Origin: Rutidosis leptorrhynchoides
Lineage: Eukaryota; Streptophyta; Magnoliopsida; Asterales; Asteraceae
Length of the DNA: 64,000 nucleotides
Assembly: GCF_046630445.1 (NCBI RefSeq)
Contig: NC_092341.1
Span: forward strand, 256,232,501-256,296,500
Direction of reading: 5' to 3'
Shown here: positions 26,679 through 38,739 of the stretch, in pieces
Numbering within the stretch: the first letter of the stretch is position 1
Layout of the letters: each line of letters opens with the position of its first letter
Made by a program: the position numbers and the translations under genes
Notes under the pieces: generated by a model
The model's input: only the letters and a program-made list of their open reading frames with translations
Told to the model about the DNA's origin: nothing
Databases searched by the model: none

Positions 26679-27362
26679 ATGGATAGACAACCCAATATTT
26701 TAAGAGACCTACCCGGAGACATGATTGATGAAATCTTGTCTAGAGTCGGCCAGAATTCTTCGGCACAACTATTTAAGGCGAGATCAGTTTGTAAGACATT
26801 CGAAGAACGTTCCAAGAATGTCTTGGTTTATAAGAGACTTTCGTTTGAAAGATGGGGGATATCACATTGGGAAACCCATAAGTTACGATGTGTTTACTTT
26901 GACGCATATATTGCGGGGAACCCAAATGCTATTTTACGCAACGGGTTAAGAAATTATTTTGACTCAATATATCCGAATATTGGACTTCGTGATTTAGAAA
27001 AAGCGGCTAACATGCAACATAAAGAAGCATGTTATGCTTACGGATTAGTAATGTTCGCTTCTCACCAAAGTGAGAACAAGAACATCGGGCTACAACTATT
27101 AAACAAAACGTTTCCTCAAGTGACGGAGTCGGTAATTGGGGTAAGAAATGAGGTTTTTAGATTATTACGGGACTGTTGGACATTACGTAACCCTCGTCCC
27201 TTTGATGACGTTACAACACGCTGTCTTATCAACGGCCATAACGGTTATGTTGCACAAGACCAAGGATGGGAAGTAGTCCTAGTAAAACCAGAATGCATGA
27301 CTTGTTTCTGGACGTATGAATTACGTGTCTTTATTGCCTTTGCCGAACGACTTGTGTACTAG
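26679..27362 (+). CDS. Element A extra ORF 2: F-box protein, 227 residues (captured host-type gene)
   Basis: Residues 8-50 form an F-box: LRDLPGDMIDEILSRVG, then LFKARSVCKTF, the usual Skp1-binding helices of SCF ubiquitin-ligase subunits. Downstream, LEKAANMQHKEACYAYGLVM resembles the Sel1-like helical repeat of the plant At2g35280/At1g67623-like F-box family, and a Cys/Trp-containing tail follows. The frame is intact and in element sense between the primer site and gag. Just upstream the sequence TCTATTTTACAG looks like a splice acceptor, so it may be reached by splicing of the genomic RNA; this is inference. F-box proteins are not known components of Tekay elements; the likely origin is capture of a host gene. 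Substrate unknown. Confidence 0.8.
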   Translation: MDRQPNILRDLPGDMIDEILSRVGQNSSAQLFKARSVCKTFEERSKNVLVYKRLSFERWGISHWETHKLRCVYFDAYIAGNPNAILRNGLRNYFDSIYPNIGLRDLEKAANMQHKEACYAYGLVMFASHQSENKNIGLQLLNKTFPQVTESVIGVRNEVFRLLRDCWTLRNPRPFDDVTTRCLINGHNGYVAQDQGWEVVLVKPECMTCFWTYELRVFIAFAERLVY

Positions 27363-27550
27363 CTAGAATTGTCTTCACAACTATCTTGTATCAAAGTTAT
27401 TGTGTGCTATATTTCATGCTTTATGTAAAATAAGCGGTATTGTAAGTTTGTAAAATATTGTATAAAAGTTTGAACGCGAAATATTATTACAATCAGTTTT
27501 TCATATAGAATTGTAGTAGTTGAATTGTATATTAGCTACTAAGTATGAAC

Positions 27551-27571
27551 TTAACGGGTAGGTACTACCCG
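27551..27571 (+). promoter_or_regulatory. Internal copy of the polypurine/LTR junction motif
   Basis: AACGGGTAGGTACTACCCG here repeats the AACGGGTAGGTAC that stands before the 3' LTR at 32305-32317. It forms a 7-bp stem (CGGGTAG/CTACCCG). A homologous copy lies at 53574-53588 (minus) in element F. Confidence 0.7.
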
Positions 27572-27703
27572 AATTTAAACTTATAAAACGCTAATATGAA
27601 GAAAAAGCTTTTATAAATGAGTTCATATTATGCTACGAAATACTATTAACTACTCTTAATATTCTGTATGATTAACTTGTTCCATTTAACTATTTTGAAG
27701 GAA

Positions 27704-29341
27704 ATGGCACCGACTACTCGACACACCGTGAATATGAATGAAGAGGAATTCCGTACTTTTCTAGCTTCAAACATAGCCGCAGTACAGGCTGCGCTACATA
27801 CCAACAATAACCTTGGATCTAGCAGTACAGGAAATCGTGTAGGATGCACCTACAAAGAATTCACTGCCTGCAAACCTTTGGAATTTGATGGAACCGAAGG
27901 ACCGATCGGATTGAAACGGTGGACCGAGAAGGTTGAATCGGTGTTTGCCATAAGTAAGTGTACTGAAGAGGACAAAGTGAAGTACGCTACGCATACCTTC
28001 ACAGGTTCTGCGTTAACATGGTGGAATACCTATCTAGAGCAAGTGGGACAAGATGATGCGTACGCACTACCGTGGTCAGCATTCAAGCACTTGATGAACG
28101 AGAAGTACCGTCCCAGAACCGAGGTCAATAAGCTCAAGACAGAACTTAGAGGGTTACGAACCCAAGGATTTGATATTACCACGTACGAAAGACGATTCAC
28201 AGAATTGTGCCTATTGTGTCCGGGAGCATTCGAAGATGAGGAAGAGAAGATCGACGCGTTTGTGAAAGGATTACCGGAAAGAATCCAAGAAGATATAAGT
28301 TCACACGAGCCCGCCTCCATACAACAGGCATGTAGAATGGCTCACAAACTAGTGAACCAGATTGAAGAAAGAATTAAAGAACAGACTGCTGAAGAGGCCA
28401 ATGTGAAGCAAGTCAAAAGAAAGTGGGAGGAAAACGGTGATAAGAATCACCAATACAACAACAACAGCAATTACAACAATAATCGCAACAATTATCCCAA
28501 CAATCGCAACATCAATCGCAACTACAACAAACGGCCCAACAACAACAACAACAACAACAACAACAGCAACTACAAAAATCATCCCAACAACAATAATAAC
28601 CGCAACAACAACAACAATCAGAAGCAACTATGCCAAAGGTGTGAAAAGAATCACTCGGGGTTCTGCACCAAATTTTGCAACAAGTGTAAAAGAAATGGTC
28701 ATAGCGCGGCGAAGTGTGAGGTCTACGGACCAGGGGTTAATAGAACGAAAGGAACAAATGGTGTCGGAACGAGTAATGGCGGAGCAAGTAGTGTCGGAGC
28801 AAGTTATGCCAATATAGTTTGTTATAAATGTGGAAAACCAGGCCACATTATTAGAAATTGCCCGAACCAGGAGAACACGAATGGACAAGGCCGTGGAAGA
28901 GTTTTCAATATTAATGCGGTAGAGGCACAGGAAGACCCGGAGCTTGTTACGGGTACGTTTCTTATTGACAATAAATCTGCTTACGTTTTATTTGATTCGG
29001 GTGCGGATAGAAGCTATATGAGTAGAGATTTTTGTGCTAAATTAAGTTGTCCATTGACGCCTTTGGATAGTAAATTTTTACTCGAATTAGCAAATGGTAA
29101 ATTAATTTCAGCAGATAATATATGTCGGAATCGAGAAATTAAACTGGTTAGCGAAACATTTAAGATTGATTTGATACCAGTAGAGTTAGGGAGTTTTGAT
29201 GTGATAATCGGTATGGACTGGTTGAAAGAAGTGAAAGCGGAGATCGTTTGTTACAAAAAATGCAATTCGCATTATACGAGAAAAAGGAAAACCCTTAATG
29301 GTGTACGGAGAAAAGGGCAACACGAAGCTACATCTTATTAG
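27704..29341 (+). CDS. gag: Element A gag with protease domain
   Basis: I prefer the ATG at 27704 (MAPTTRH) over the upstream in-frame ATG because Tekay-like gags commonly begin MAP. The capsid region (retrotransposon gag type) spans roughly residues 60-210 ([17 protein letters not shown]), followed by an Asn-rich low-complexity stretch encoded by CAA/AAC repeats near 28450-28620. Then come CCHC knuckles [14 protein letters not shown] and [14 protein letters not shown], and an aspartic protease with FDSGAD at about residue 430 and GMDWL. The frame leaves homology after a run of six A at 29255-29260 and ends at a stop 80 bases later; the continuation is in the +1 frame. Products would form the particle core and process the polyprotein. 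Confidence 0.92.
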   Translation: MAPTTRHTVNMNEEEFRTFLASNIAAVQAALHTNNNLGSSSTGNRVGCTYKEFTACKPLEFDGTEGPIGLKRWTEKVESVFAISKCTEEDKVKYATHTFTGSALTWWNTYLEQVGQDDAYALPWSAFKHLMNEKYRPRTEVNKLKTELRGLRTQGFDITTYERRFTELCLLCPGAFEDEEEKIDAFVKGLPERIQEDISSHEPASIQQACRMAHKLVNQIEERIKEQTAEEANVKQVKRKWEENGDKNHQYNNNSNYNNNRNNYPNNRNINRNYNKRPNNNNNNNNNSNYKNHPNNNNNRNNNNNQKQLCQRCEKNHSGFCTKFCNKCKRNGHSAAKCEVYGPGVNRTKGTNGVGTSNGGASSVGASYANIVCYKCGKPGHIIRNCPNQENTNGQGRGRVFNINAVEAQEDPELVTGTFLIDNKSAYVLFDSGADRSYMSRDFCAKLSCPLTPLDSKFLLELANGKLISADNICRNREIKLVSETFKIDLIPVELGSFDVIIGMDWLKEVKAEIVCYKKCNSHYTRKRKTLNGVRRKGQHEATSY

Positions 29342-32282
29342 TAATTTGAAGGCACAAAAACTAATAAGAAAAGGTTGCTATGCTGTTCTAGCACACGTCG
29401 AGAAAGTACAAACTGAAGAAAAGAGCATCAATGATGTTCCCATTGCAAAAGAATTTCCCGATGTATTTCCGAAAGAATTACCGGGATTACCCCCACATCG
29501 ATCCGTTGAATTTCAAATAGATCTTGTACCAGGAGCTGCACCAATAGCTCGTGCTCCTTACAGACTCGCACCCAGCGAGATGAAAGAACTGCAAAGCCAA
29601 TTACAAGAACTTTTAGAGCGTGGTTTCATTCGACCAAGCACATCACCGTGGGGAGCTCCTGTTTTGTTTGTCAAGAAGAAAGATGGTACATTCAGGTTGT
29701 GTATCGACTACCGAGAGTTGAACAAACTTACCATCAAGAACCGCTACCCACTACCGAGAATCGACGACTTATTTGATCAACTACAAGGCTCGTCTGTTTA
29801 TTCAAAGATTGACTTACGTTCCGGGTATCATCAAATGCGGGTGAAAGAAGATGATATTCCAAAGACTGCTTTCAGAACACGTTACGGTCATTACGAGTTT
29901 ATGGTCATGCCGTTTGGTTTAACTAATGCACCAGCTGTGTTCATGGACCTTATGAACCGAGTGTGTGGACCATACCTTGACAAGTTTGTCATTGTTTTCA
30001 TTGATGACATACTTATTTACTCAAAGAATGACCAAGAACACGGTGAACATTTGAGAAAGGTGTTAGAAGTATTGAGGAAGGAAGAATTGTACGCTAAGTT
30101 TTCAAAGTGTGCATTTTGGTTGGAAGAAGTTCAATTCCTCGGTCACATAGTGAACAAAGAAGGTATTAAGGTGGATCCGGCAAAGATAGAAACTGTTGAA
30201 AAGTGGGAAACCCCGAAAACTCCGAAACACATACGCCAGTTTTTAGGACTAGCTGGTTACTACAGAAGGTTCATCCAAGACTTTTCCAGAATAGCAAAAC
30301 CCTTGACTGCATTAACGCATAAAGGGAAGAAATTTGAATGGAATGATGAACAAGAGAAAGCGTTTCAGTTATTGAAGAAAAAGCTAACTACGGCACCTAT
30401 ATTGTCATTGCCTGAAGGGAATGATGATTTTGTGATTTATTGTGACGCATCAAAGCAAGGTCTCGGTTGTGTATTAATGCAACAAACGAAGGTGATTGCT
30501 TATGCGTCTAGACAATTGAAGATTCACGAACAAAATTATACGACGCATGATTTGGAATTAGGCGCGGTTGTTTTTGCATTAAAGACTTGGAGGCACTACT
30601 TATACGGGGTCAAAAGTATTATATATACCGACCACAAAAGTCTTCAACACATATTTAATCAGAAACAACTGAATATGAGGCAGCGTAGGTGGATTGAATT
30701 ATTGAATGATTACGATTTTGAGATTCGTTACCACCCGGGGAAGGCAAATGTGGTAGCCGATGCCTTGAGCAGGAAGGATAGAGAACCCATTCGAGTAAAA
30801 TCTATGAATATAATGATTCATAATAACATTACTACTCAAATAAAGGAGGCGCAACAAGGAGTTTTAAAAGAGGGAAATTTAAAGGATGAAATACCCAAAG
30901 GATCGGAGAAGCATCTTAATATTCGGGAAGACGGAACCCGGTATAGGGCTGAAAGGATTTGGGTACCAAAATTTGGAGATATGAGAGAAATGGTACTTAG
31001 AGAAGCTCCTAAAACCAGATACTCAATACATCCTGGAACGGGGAAGATGTACAAGGATCTCAAGAAACATTTTTGGTGGCCGGGTATGAAAGCCGATGTT
31101 GCTAAATACGTAGGAGAATGTTTGACGTGTTCTAAGGTCAAAGCTGAGCATCAGAAACCATCAGGTCTACTTCAACAACCCGAAATCCCGGAATGGAAAT
31201 GGGAAAACATTACCATGGATTTCATCACTAAATTGCCAAGGACTGCAAGTGGTTTTGATACTATTTGGGTAATAGTTGATCGTCTCACCAAATCAGCACA
31301 CTTCCTACCAATAAGAGAAGATGACAAGATGGAGAAGTTAGCACGACTGTATTTGAAGGAAGTCGTCTCCAGACATGGAATACCAATCTCTATTATCTCT
31401 GATAGGGATGGCAGATTTATTTCAAGATTCTGGCAGACATTACAGCAAGCATTAGGAACTCGTCTAGACATGAGTACTGCCTATCATCCACAAACTGATG
31501 GGCAGAGCGAAAGGACGATACAAACGCTTGAAGACATGCTACGAGCATGTGTTATTGATTTCGGAAACAGTTGGGATCGACATCTACCGTTAGCAGAATT
31601 TTCCTACAACAATAGCTACCATTCAAGCATTGAGATGGCGCCGTTTGAAGCACTTTATGGTAGAAAGTGCAGGTCTCCGATTTGTTGGAGTGAGGTGGGG
31701 GATAGACAGATTACGGGTCCGGAGATTATACAAGAAACTACCGAGAAGATCATCCAAATTCAACAACGGTTGAAAACCGCCCAAAGTCGACAAAAGAGCT
31801 ACGCTGACATTAAAAGAAAAGATATAGAATTTGAAATTGGAGAGATGGTCATGCTTAAAGTGTCACCTTGGAAAGGCGTTGTTCGATTTGGTAAACGAGG
31901 GAAATTAAATCCAAGGTATATTGGACCATTCAAGATTATTGATCGTGTCGGACCAGTAGCTTACCGACTTGAGTTACCTCAACAACTCGCGGCTGTACAT
32001 AACACTTTCCACGTCTCGAATTTGAAGAAATGTTTTGCTAAAGAAGATCTCACTATTCCGTTAGATGAAATCCAAATCAACGAAAAACTCCAATTCATCG
32101 AAGAACCCGTCGAAATAATGGATCGTGAGGTTAAAAGACTTAAGCAAAACAAGATACCAATTGTTAAGGTTCGATGGAATGCTCGTAGAGGACCCGAGTT
32201 CACCTGGGAGCATGAAGATCAGATGAAGAAGAAATACCCGCATCTATTTCCAGAAGATTCGTCAACACCTTCAACAGCTTAA
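29298..32282 (+). CDS. pol: Element A pol: RT, RNase H, integrase, chromodomain
   Basis: 994 codons without interruption. RT occupies about residues 90-280 ([30 protein letters not shown], catalytic [10 protein letters not shown]). RNase H follows ([23 protein letters not shown]). The integrase zinc region includes [20 protein letters not shown] and [11 protein letters not shown]; the D,D,E core includes [16 protein letters not shown] and [12 protein letters not shown]. The C-terminal domain ([17 protein letters not shown]...[12 protein letters not shown]) is a Tekay-type chromodomain thought to guide integration to heterochromatin. The frame overlaps gag by 44 bases in the +1 frame; the natural polyprotein is probably continuous, with one extra A in gag. 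The ATG given is only the first in this frame. Confidence 0.93.
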   Translation: MVYGEKGNTKLHLISNLKAQKLIRKGCYAVLAHVEKVQTEEKSINDVPIAKEFPDVFPKELPGLPPHRSVEFQIDLVPGAAPIARAPYRLAPSEMKELQSQLQELLERGFIRPSTSPWGAPVLFVKKKDGTFRLCIDYRELNKLTIKNRYPLPRIDDLFDQLQGSSVYSKIDLRSGYHQMRVKEDDIPKTAFRTRYGHYEFMVMPFGLTNAPAVFMDLMNRVCGPYLDKFVIVFIDDILIYSKNDQEHGEHLRKVLEVLRKEELYAKFSKCAFWLEEVQFLGHIVNKEGIKVDPAKIETVEKWETPKTPKHIRQFLGLAGYYRRFIQDFSRIAKPLTALTHKGKKFEWNDEQEKAFQLLKKKLTTAPILSLPEGNDDFVIYCDASKQGLGCVLMQQTKVIAYASRQLKIHEQNYTTHDLELGAVVFALKTWRHYLYGVKSIIYTDHKSLQHIFNQKQLNMRQRRWIELLNDYDFEIRYHPGKANVVADALSRKDREPIRVKSMNIMIHNNITTQIKEAQQGVLKEGNLKDEIPKGSEKHLNIREDGTRYRAERIWVPKFGDMREMVLREAPKTRYSIHPGTGKMYKDLKKHFWWPGMKADVAKYVGECLTCSKVKAEHQKPSGLLQQPEIPEWKWENITMDFITKLPRTASGFDTIWVIVDRLTKSAHFLPIREDDKMEKLARLYLKEVVSRHGIPISIISDRDGRFISRFWQTLQQALGTRLDMSTAYHPQTDGQSERTIQTLEDMLRACVIDFGNSWDRHLPLAEFSYNNSYHSSIEMAPFEALYGRKCRSPICWSEVGDRQITGPEIIQETTEKIIQIQQRLKTAQSRQKSYADIKRKDIEFEIGEMVMLKVSPWKGVVRFGKRGKLNPRYIGPFKIIDRVGPVAYRLELPQQLAAVHNTFHVSNLKKCFAKEDLTIPLDEIQINEKLQFIEEPVEIMDREVKRLKQNKIPIVKVRWNARRGPEFTWEHEDQMKKKYPHLFPEDSSTPSTA

Positions 32283-32317
32283 AATTTCGGGACGAAATTT
32301 ATTTAACGGGTAGGTAC
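32282..32317 (+). promoter_or_regulatory. Hairpin and polypurine tract before element A 3' LTR
   Basis: AAATTTCGGGACGAAATTT is a perfect 8-bp stem with a 3-base loop overlapping the pol stop codon. It is followed by TTTAACGGGTAGGTAC directly against the LTR. Element F has the same hairpin and junction at 50247-50282 in the opposite orientation. Confidence 0.8.
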
Positions 32318-35300
32318 TGTAGTGACCCGAACTTTTCCATGTTTATATATATTAATTGAGATTGATGTTTACATGATTAAATGTTTCCAACATGTTAAGC
32401 AATCAAACTTGTTAAGACTTGATTAATTGAAATATGTTTCATATAGACAATTGACCACCCAAGTTGACCGGTGATTCACGAACGTTAAAACTTGTAAAAA
32501 AAACTATATGATGACATATATATGGTTATATATATAGTTAACATGATATTATGATAAGTAAACATATCATTAATTATATTAACAATGAACTACATATGTA
32601 AAAACAAGACTACTAACTTAATGATTTTGAAACGAGACATATATGTAACGTTTATCGTTGTAACGACATTTAATGTATATATATCATATTAAGAGATATT
32701 CGTACATCATAATATCATGATAATATAATAATTTAAAATCTCTTTTGATATTATAAACATTGGGTTAACAACATTTAACAAGATCGTTAACCTAAAGGTT
32801 TCAAAACAACACTTACATGTAACGACTAACGATGACTTAACGACTCAGTTAAAATGTATATACATGTAGTGTTTTAATATGTATTTATACACTTTTGAAA
32901 GACTTCAATACACTTATCAAAATACTTCTACTTAACAAAAATGCTTACAATTACATTCTCGTTCAGTTTCATCAACAATTCTACTCGTATGCACCCGTAT
33001 TCGTACTCGTACAATACACAGCTTTTAGATGTATGTACTATTGGTATATACACTCCAATGATCAGCTCTTAGCAGCCTATGTGAGTCACCTAACACATGT
33101 GGGAACCATCATTTGGCAACTAGCATGAAATATCTCATAAGATTACAAAAATATGAGTAATCATTCATGACTTATTTACATGAAAACAAAATTACATATC
33201 CTTTATATCTAATCCATACACCAACGACCAAAAACACCTACAAACACTTTCATTCTTCAATTTTCTTCATCTAATTGAACTCTCTCAAGTTCTATCTTCA
33301 AGTTCTAAGTGTTCTTCATAAATTCCAAAAGTTCTAGTTTCATAAAATCAAGAATACTTTCAAGTTTGCTAGCTCACTTCCAATCTTGTAAGGTGATCAT
33401 CCAACCTCAAGAAATCTTTGTTTCTTACAGTAGGTTATCATTCTAATACAAGGTAATAATCATATTCATACTTTGTTTCAATTTCTATAACTATAACAAT
33501 CTTATTTCAAGTGATGATCTTACTTGAACTTGTTTTCGTGTCATGATTTTGCTTCAAGAACTTTGAGCCATCCAAGGATCCATTGAAGCTAGATCCATTT
33601 TTCTCTTTTCCAGTAGGTTCATCCAAGGAACTTAAGGTAGTAATGATGTTCATAACATCATTCGATTCATACATATAAAGCTATCTTATTCGAAGGTTTA
33701 AACTTGTAATCACTAGAACATAGTTTAGTTAATTCTAAACTTGTTCGCAAACAAAAGTTAATCCTTCTAACTTGACTTTTAAAATCAACTAAACACATGT
33801 TCTATATCTATATGATATGCTAACTTAATGATTTAAAACCTGGAAACACGAAAAACACCGTAAAACCGGATTTACGCCGTCGTAGTAACACCGCGGGCTG
33901 TTTTGGGTTAGTTAATTAAAAACTATGATAAACTTTGATTTAAAAGTTGTTATTCTGAGAAAATGATTTTTATTATGAACATGAAACTATATCCAAAAAT
34001 TATGGTTAAACTCAAAGTGGAAGTATGTTTTCTAAAATGGTCATCTAGACGTCGTTCTTTCGACTGAAATGACTACCTTTACAAAAACGACTTGTAACTT
34101 ATTTTTCCGACTAGAAACCTATACTTTTTTTGTTTAGATTCATAAAATAGAGTTCAATATGAAACCATAGCAATTTGATTCACTCAAAACGGATTTAAAA
34201 TGAAGAAGTTATGGGTAAAACAAGATTGGATAATTTTTCTCATTTTAGCTACGTGAAAATTGGTAACAAATCTATTCCAACCATAACTTAATCAACTTGT
34301 ATTATATATTATGTAATCTTGAGATACCATAGACACGTATACAATGTTTCGACCTATCATGTCGACACATCTATATATATTTCGGAACAACCATAGACAC
34401 TCTATATGTGAATGTTGGAGTTAGCTATACAGGGTTGAGGTTGATTCCAAAATATATATAGTTTGAGTTGTGATCAATACTGAGATACGTATACACTGGG
34501 TCGTGGATTGATTCAAGATAATATTTATCGATTTATTTCTGTACATCTAACTGTGGACAACTAGTTGTAGGTTACTAACGAGGACAGCTGACTTAATAAA
34601 CTTAAAACATCAAAATATATTAAAAGTGTTGTAAATATATTTTGAACATACTTTGATATATATGTATATATTGTTATAGGTTCGTGAATCAACCAGTGGC
34701 CAAGTCTTACTTCCCGACGAAGTAAAAATCTGTGAAAGTGAGTTATAGTCCCACTTTTAAAATCTAATATTTTTGGGATGAGAATACATGCAGGTTTTAT
34801 AAATGATTTACAAAATAGACACAAGTACGTGAAACTACATTCTATGGTTGAATTATCGAAATCGAATATGCCCCTTTTTATTAAGTCTGGTAATCTAAGA
34901 ATTAGGGAACAGACACCCTAATTGACGCGAATCCTAAAGATAGATCTATTGGGCCTAACAAACCCCATCCAAAGTACCGGATGCTTTAGTACTTCAAAAT
35001 TTATATCATATCCGAAGGGTGTCCCGGAATGATGGGGATATTCTTATATATGCATCTTGTTATTGTCGGTTACCAGGTGTTCACCATATGAATGATTTTT
35101 ATCTCTATGTATGGGATGTGTATTGAAATATGAAATCTTGTGGTCTATTGTTACGATTTGATATATATAGGTTAAACCTATAACTCACCAACATTTTTGT
35201 TGACGTTTTAAGCATGTTTATTCTCAGGTGATTATTAAGAGCTTCCGCTGTCGCATACTTAAATAAGGACAAGATTTGGAGTCCATGCTTGTATGATATT

Positions 35301-35570
35301 GTGTAAAAACTGCATTCAAGAAACTTATTTTGTTGTAACATATTTGTATTGTAAACCATTATGTAATGGTCGTGTGTAAACAGGATATTTTAGATTATCA
35401 TTATTTGATAATCTACGTAAAGCTTTTTAAACCTTTATTGATGAAATAAAGGTTATGGTTTGTTTAAAAATGAATGCAGTCTTTGAAAAACGTCTCATAT
35501 AGAGGTCAAAACCTCGCAACGAAATCAATTAATATGGAACGTTTTTAATCAATAAGAACGGGACATTTCA
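32318..35570 (+). repeat. Element A 3' LTR
   Basis: Second copy of the 3,253-bp LTR, followed directly by the target duplication CATAT and by the interrupted gag of element B. Confidence 0.95.
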
Positions 35571-36202
35571 CATATTCCGGGCAAAAACGGGTCTTTGCCA
35601 AAAAGGTAGACTTGAGAGTAACCAAGTCCATTGAACCTTGTTGCAAATGATGCAACTCGTCCCGGATTTTATCAAGGTCGGAAGAAGTTCGGTATTCTTG
35701 GAAGAATTCCTTCTTAAACTCCTCCCATGTCAAGCTCATGCATTGCTCTTCACCATATAAATTGATTTTATCGTCCCACCACAACTTGCCTTCTTCACGT
35801 AACATGCTAGAGCCATACCTCGTCTTCTTCTCGGGAGGACACTCCGCGGTACGGAATGCTCCCTTGATATCGGAAATCCAACAAGTGCTTTTCAATGGAT
35901 CCCTCACCCCATTAAACATCGGAGGTTGAGTATCCTTGAAATTTTTGTAGTGGAAGTCCCGCCTTCCTTCACCTCCTTCACCACGAGGATAAATGTTTCT
36001 AGCGTCAAGAGCCTCATCGACGGTGGCCTTCATTATTAATTAAATCGGTTATTTGCTCGTCAACCGATTCCTTGAAAACCTTTCTCACGCTAACAAGGAA
36101 GTCCTCCTTGTAGTTCTTCAAGATGGCCTCAACTTTGGCCGCGAAATCGGAGTCCTCGCTTGTACCGCCGATATCATTATCGTGTCCGTTTCTCGTCTTC
36201 AT
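35571..36202 (-). pseudogene. Element B gag, N-terminal part
   Basis: The start ATG at 36202 gives an N-terminus MKTRNGHDND. A frameshift near 36015-36030 moves the reading to the frame of 35545-36033, which contains the gag core (FKDTQPPMFNGVRDP, LTWEEFKKEFFQEY). The frame reaches the CATAT duplication at ...CPEY and resumes at 22459 as VGDDHKL, so element A interrupted this codon run precisely. Confidence 0.88.
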
Positions 36203-36586
36203 TCTATAAAACGAAAAAGGTTAAATCATGAACGAAAAGGCATAACACGTAAGTATATACATGGGCACCACACTACTCCATCTTGCTCAACAATCATCGT
36301 ACATTACTCGTTTGACACGATTTGCACCCGTAACAATGGTAGCTAATCGTTGTTACGCGAGCACGTCGCATTAACTTGCTAGTACCACGTCCGTCTTGCT
36401 TGATGATTGCTAAACACAACACAAAACAATTAGTACAAGGTTAGTTCACATATACCAAAGCACTAACAATTCCCGATTAGACTCAAAGTCCTACAAGTCT
36501 CGCATAAAGCGCTCACACAATAAAGTCTAAGTCTAGGCACCTATCTCGAGTCGCCTAAATCCCTTAGACCATGCTCTGATACCACT
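36203..36586 (-). other. Element B leader and primer binding site
   Basis: Untranslated sequence between the 5' LTR and gag. The minus strand of 36573-36584 reads TGGTATCAGAGC (tRNA-iMet type), two bases from the LTR. Confidence 0.85.
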
Positions 36587-38683
36587 TGAAACAACCCAAC
36601 CCGTATTCCATACGATAATTTTTTTTTTTATAATACACATTTACGCGCCAATTAAATATGCAAACCATTCCACAAATTCCATTTAAACGTACAACAATTT
36701 AAATGTTTACAAAGGCACGAAGGCCATTAATTAAGTTTAATACAAGTTCGACCCACTACAATGATAGTTTATAATCTAAACGACACTCGAGCATGGTTTG
36801 GGGCTAAACTACCCAAAACGTTAGGCCAAACTTCAAAAGCTATGCCAAAAGCACCCCCTGTCAACATAAACGGGAGACAACTAATCCAACCGTATGCCCT
36901 TACCCTTGTCATAGTCGAAACCTATAAAATGATAAACAACCAGAGGGTAAGCAATGCTTAGTGAGTGCAACAATTATACATGCATATATATAACCTATCC
37001 ATTTGCAATCACAACACCAAATACCTCATACGAACTTGTAATTCAAATAGCATGTCAACATACCCGTAACACTAACAAGTCGTACATTATCACACCACTT
37101 CATTAGCATATACTCAACTCAGTATATATATAATATGCTAAACAAAAAAACAATCTCAATATGGTTAACCAATATCGCTATGGTGCTACCGGCTCATGGT
37201 TCACACCATACGGTTTTGAGTCATACTCGTTTATAGTGCTACCGGCTCGTGGTTCACACTCGATGCTACCGGCTCGTGGTTCACATCTTAGTTTATAGTG
37301 CTACCGGCTCGTGGTTCACACTCGATGCTACCGGCTAGTGGTTCACATTCTAACCCACACATGTTATGGCACTACCGGCTCGGTGGTTCATACCATAACA
37401 TTCACAAATAAGTACGCTATATACACATACGTATAATTACTCCACTCACCTTGTCACAAGGATGATGATTTAGCACTTCCGAGCTTCAACGCAATGTACC
37501 TAAATCATTAAGTGCACATTCAATTTCACAACTAGTGGGATTAACCACAATACTCCCACTTGAGCATTTAATGACCCAATTTGCATTAAATGACTCAACT
37601 ACACACAACCGCCCATAAATGGCCAAGATTCGACTTTAATCACTAAGGCTAGTGAATTAAAGTCTACTAACTTCAATTAACACAAAACTTAGGGTAATCC
37701 ATACCCATTTCATCTAGTTAGGTCAACTAGTACATTTTGACCTATTTTATATTACTTAGACTCACAATCAAGTCAAACTTACCCATTAACACTTCTTTCA
37801 TTAATCTTAAAGTGCATTAGTGACTAACAACACCATTTGACACTTACAACCTTAAATCATAATGCCAAAAGCCTAGATTGTGGCTATTAGGGTTTCCTTA
37901 CAACAACACAACCCAAATTCACCCATTTTACCCTCAAATGGGTCATACAAATCACTAGTAACCAAAACCCTAGCCATTAACCAATTAAAACTTAAAACAT
38001 ATAGTTAGAACTTACCAAGACTATCCTCTTGTAGCTAACAACAAGGAGAACAACTTTAATTCTTGCTCCTAGGTTTGATTCACAAATCTTCACCTTCAAA
38101 TCTCAAGATTAAACTAAGTGAGTTTTGTGTTTTGGGAGAGAAATTGGAAAGAAAAGAGAAAAGGAAAATGAAATAAATGGAACAAGTGGCTGTGATTTAA
38201 TGCTCCAATCTGATCTACAAGCAAAAAGACCAAATTACCCCTAAAACCCTTTTAAATTGAGTAGAAATCGGAGTCAGAACAGCAGAGATGCCGCGGCGCG
38301 GCCCATTTGTCGCGGCGCGACTTATCGAAGGAAAAACGACCCCTTTTAACCCAACTTCTGACCCAGATTTGCTTGTTATGCCGCGGCGCGGACCCAATTG
38401 TCGCGGCGCGGCCTAAGGCTGCATCTGAACAGCTCGACCAACTTAAACAAATTTTCAATTTTATTTAATTTGTACATTCCAAACCCGCTTCCTATATTCA
38501 CCTAGCCCTCCACAATAGTCTCGCAAGACTTAACGCTAACCAAACCCATGTTTAAACTTATACACGCACACATTATCAAGTATACATATATATTCATACA
38601 TTTACGCATAAGCTAACGAGTTATAAACGTACAAATGATTAAGTAAGTACCTTTCGATACGTACGGAAAAACGGGATGTTACA
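36587..38683 (-). repeat. Element B 5' LTR (right copy)
   Basis: Collinear with 16524-18618. Contains the minisatellite at 37183-37396 and the GC palindrome cluster at 38290-38413, the latter less decayed than in the left copy. Ends TGTTACA and is followed by the target duplication TTTTG. Confidence 0.93.
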
Positions 38684-38739
38684 TTTTGTGTTCATTTCCA
38701 GACTCACTTTTTCAAAATAAAAAATTAAATTTAAGATTC

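Larger units (their letters stand above)
22465..35570 (+). mobile_element. Element A: young Tekay-like chromovirus with two extra ORFs
   Basis: Two LTRs of equal length, 3,253 bp (22465-25717 and 32318-35570), and target duplication CATAT at 22460-22464 and 35571-35575. By eye I noticed only a handful of substitutions between the LTRs, for example near 24055, 24117, 24135, 25143 and 25667, which indicates a recent insertion. In order: primer site, acidic ORF, F-box ORF, gag with protease, RT, RNase H, integrase, chromodomain, polypurine tract. The host site is the gag of element B. One frame change between gag and pol is the only visible lesion. Confidence 0.95.
16524..38683 (-). mobile_element. 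Element B: Tekay-like Ty3/gypsy chromovirus, split by element A
   Basis: LTRs of 2.1 kb (16524-18618 and 36587-38683) flank a minus-strand gag-protease-RT-RNase H-integrase-chromodomain-like interior. The target duplication TTTTG lies at 16519-16523 and 38684-38688. Element A (13.1 kb) sits inside gag. Several stops and frameshifts show that B is dead. Domain order with integrase last, the tRNA-iMet site and the C-terminal domain place it in the chromovirus clade. Confidence 0.93.

Noticed and set aside
28349..28627. Val-rich open frame on the minus strand and Thr-rich frame on the plus strand
   Set aside because: Shadows of the Asn-codon repeat in element A gag.
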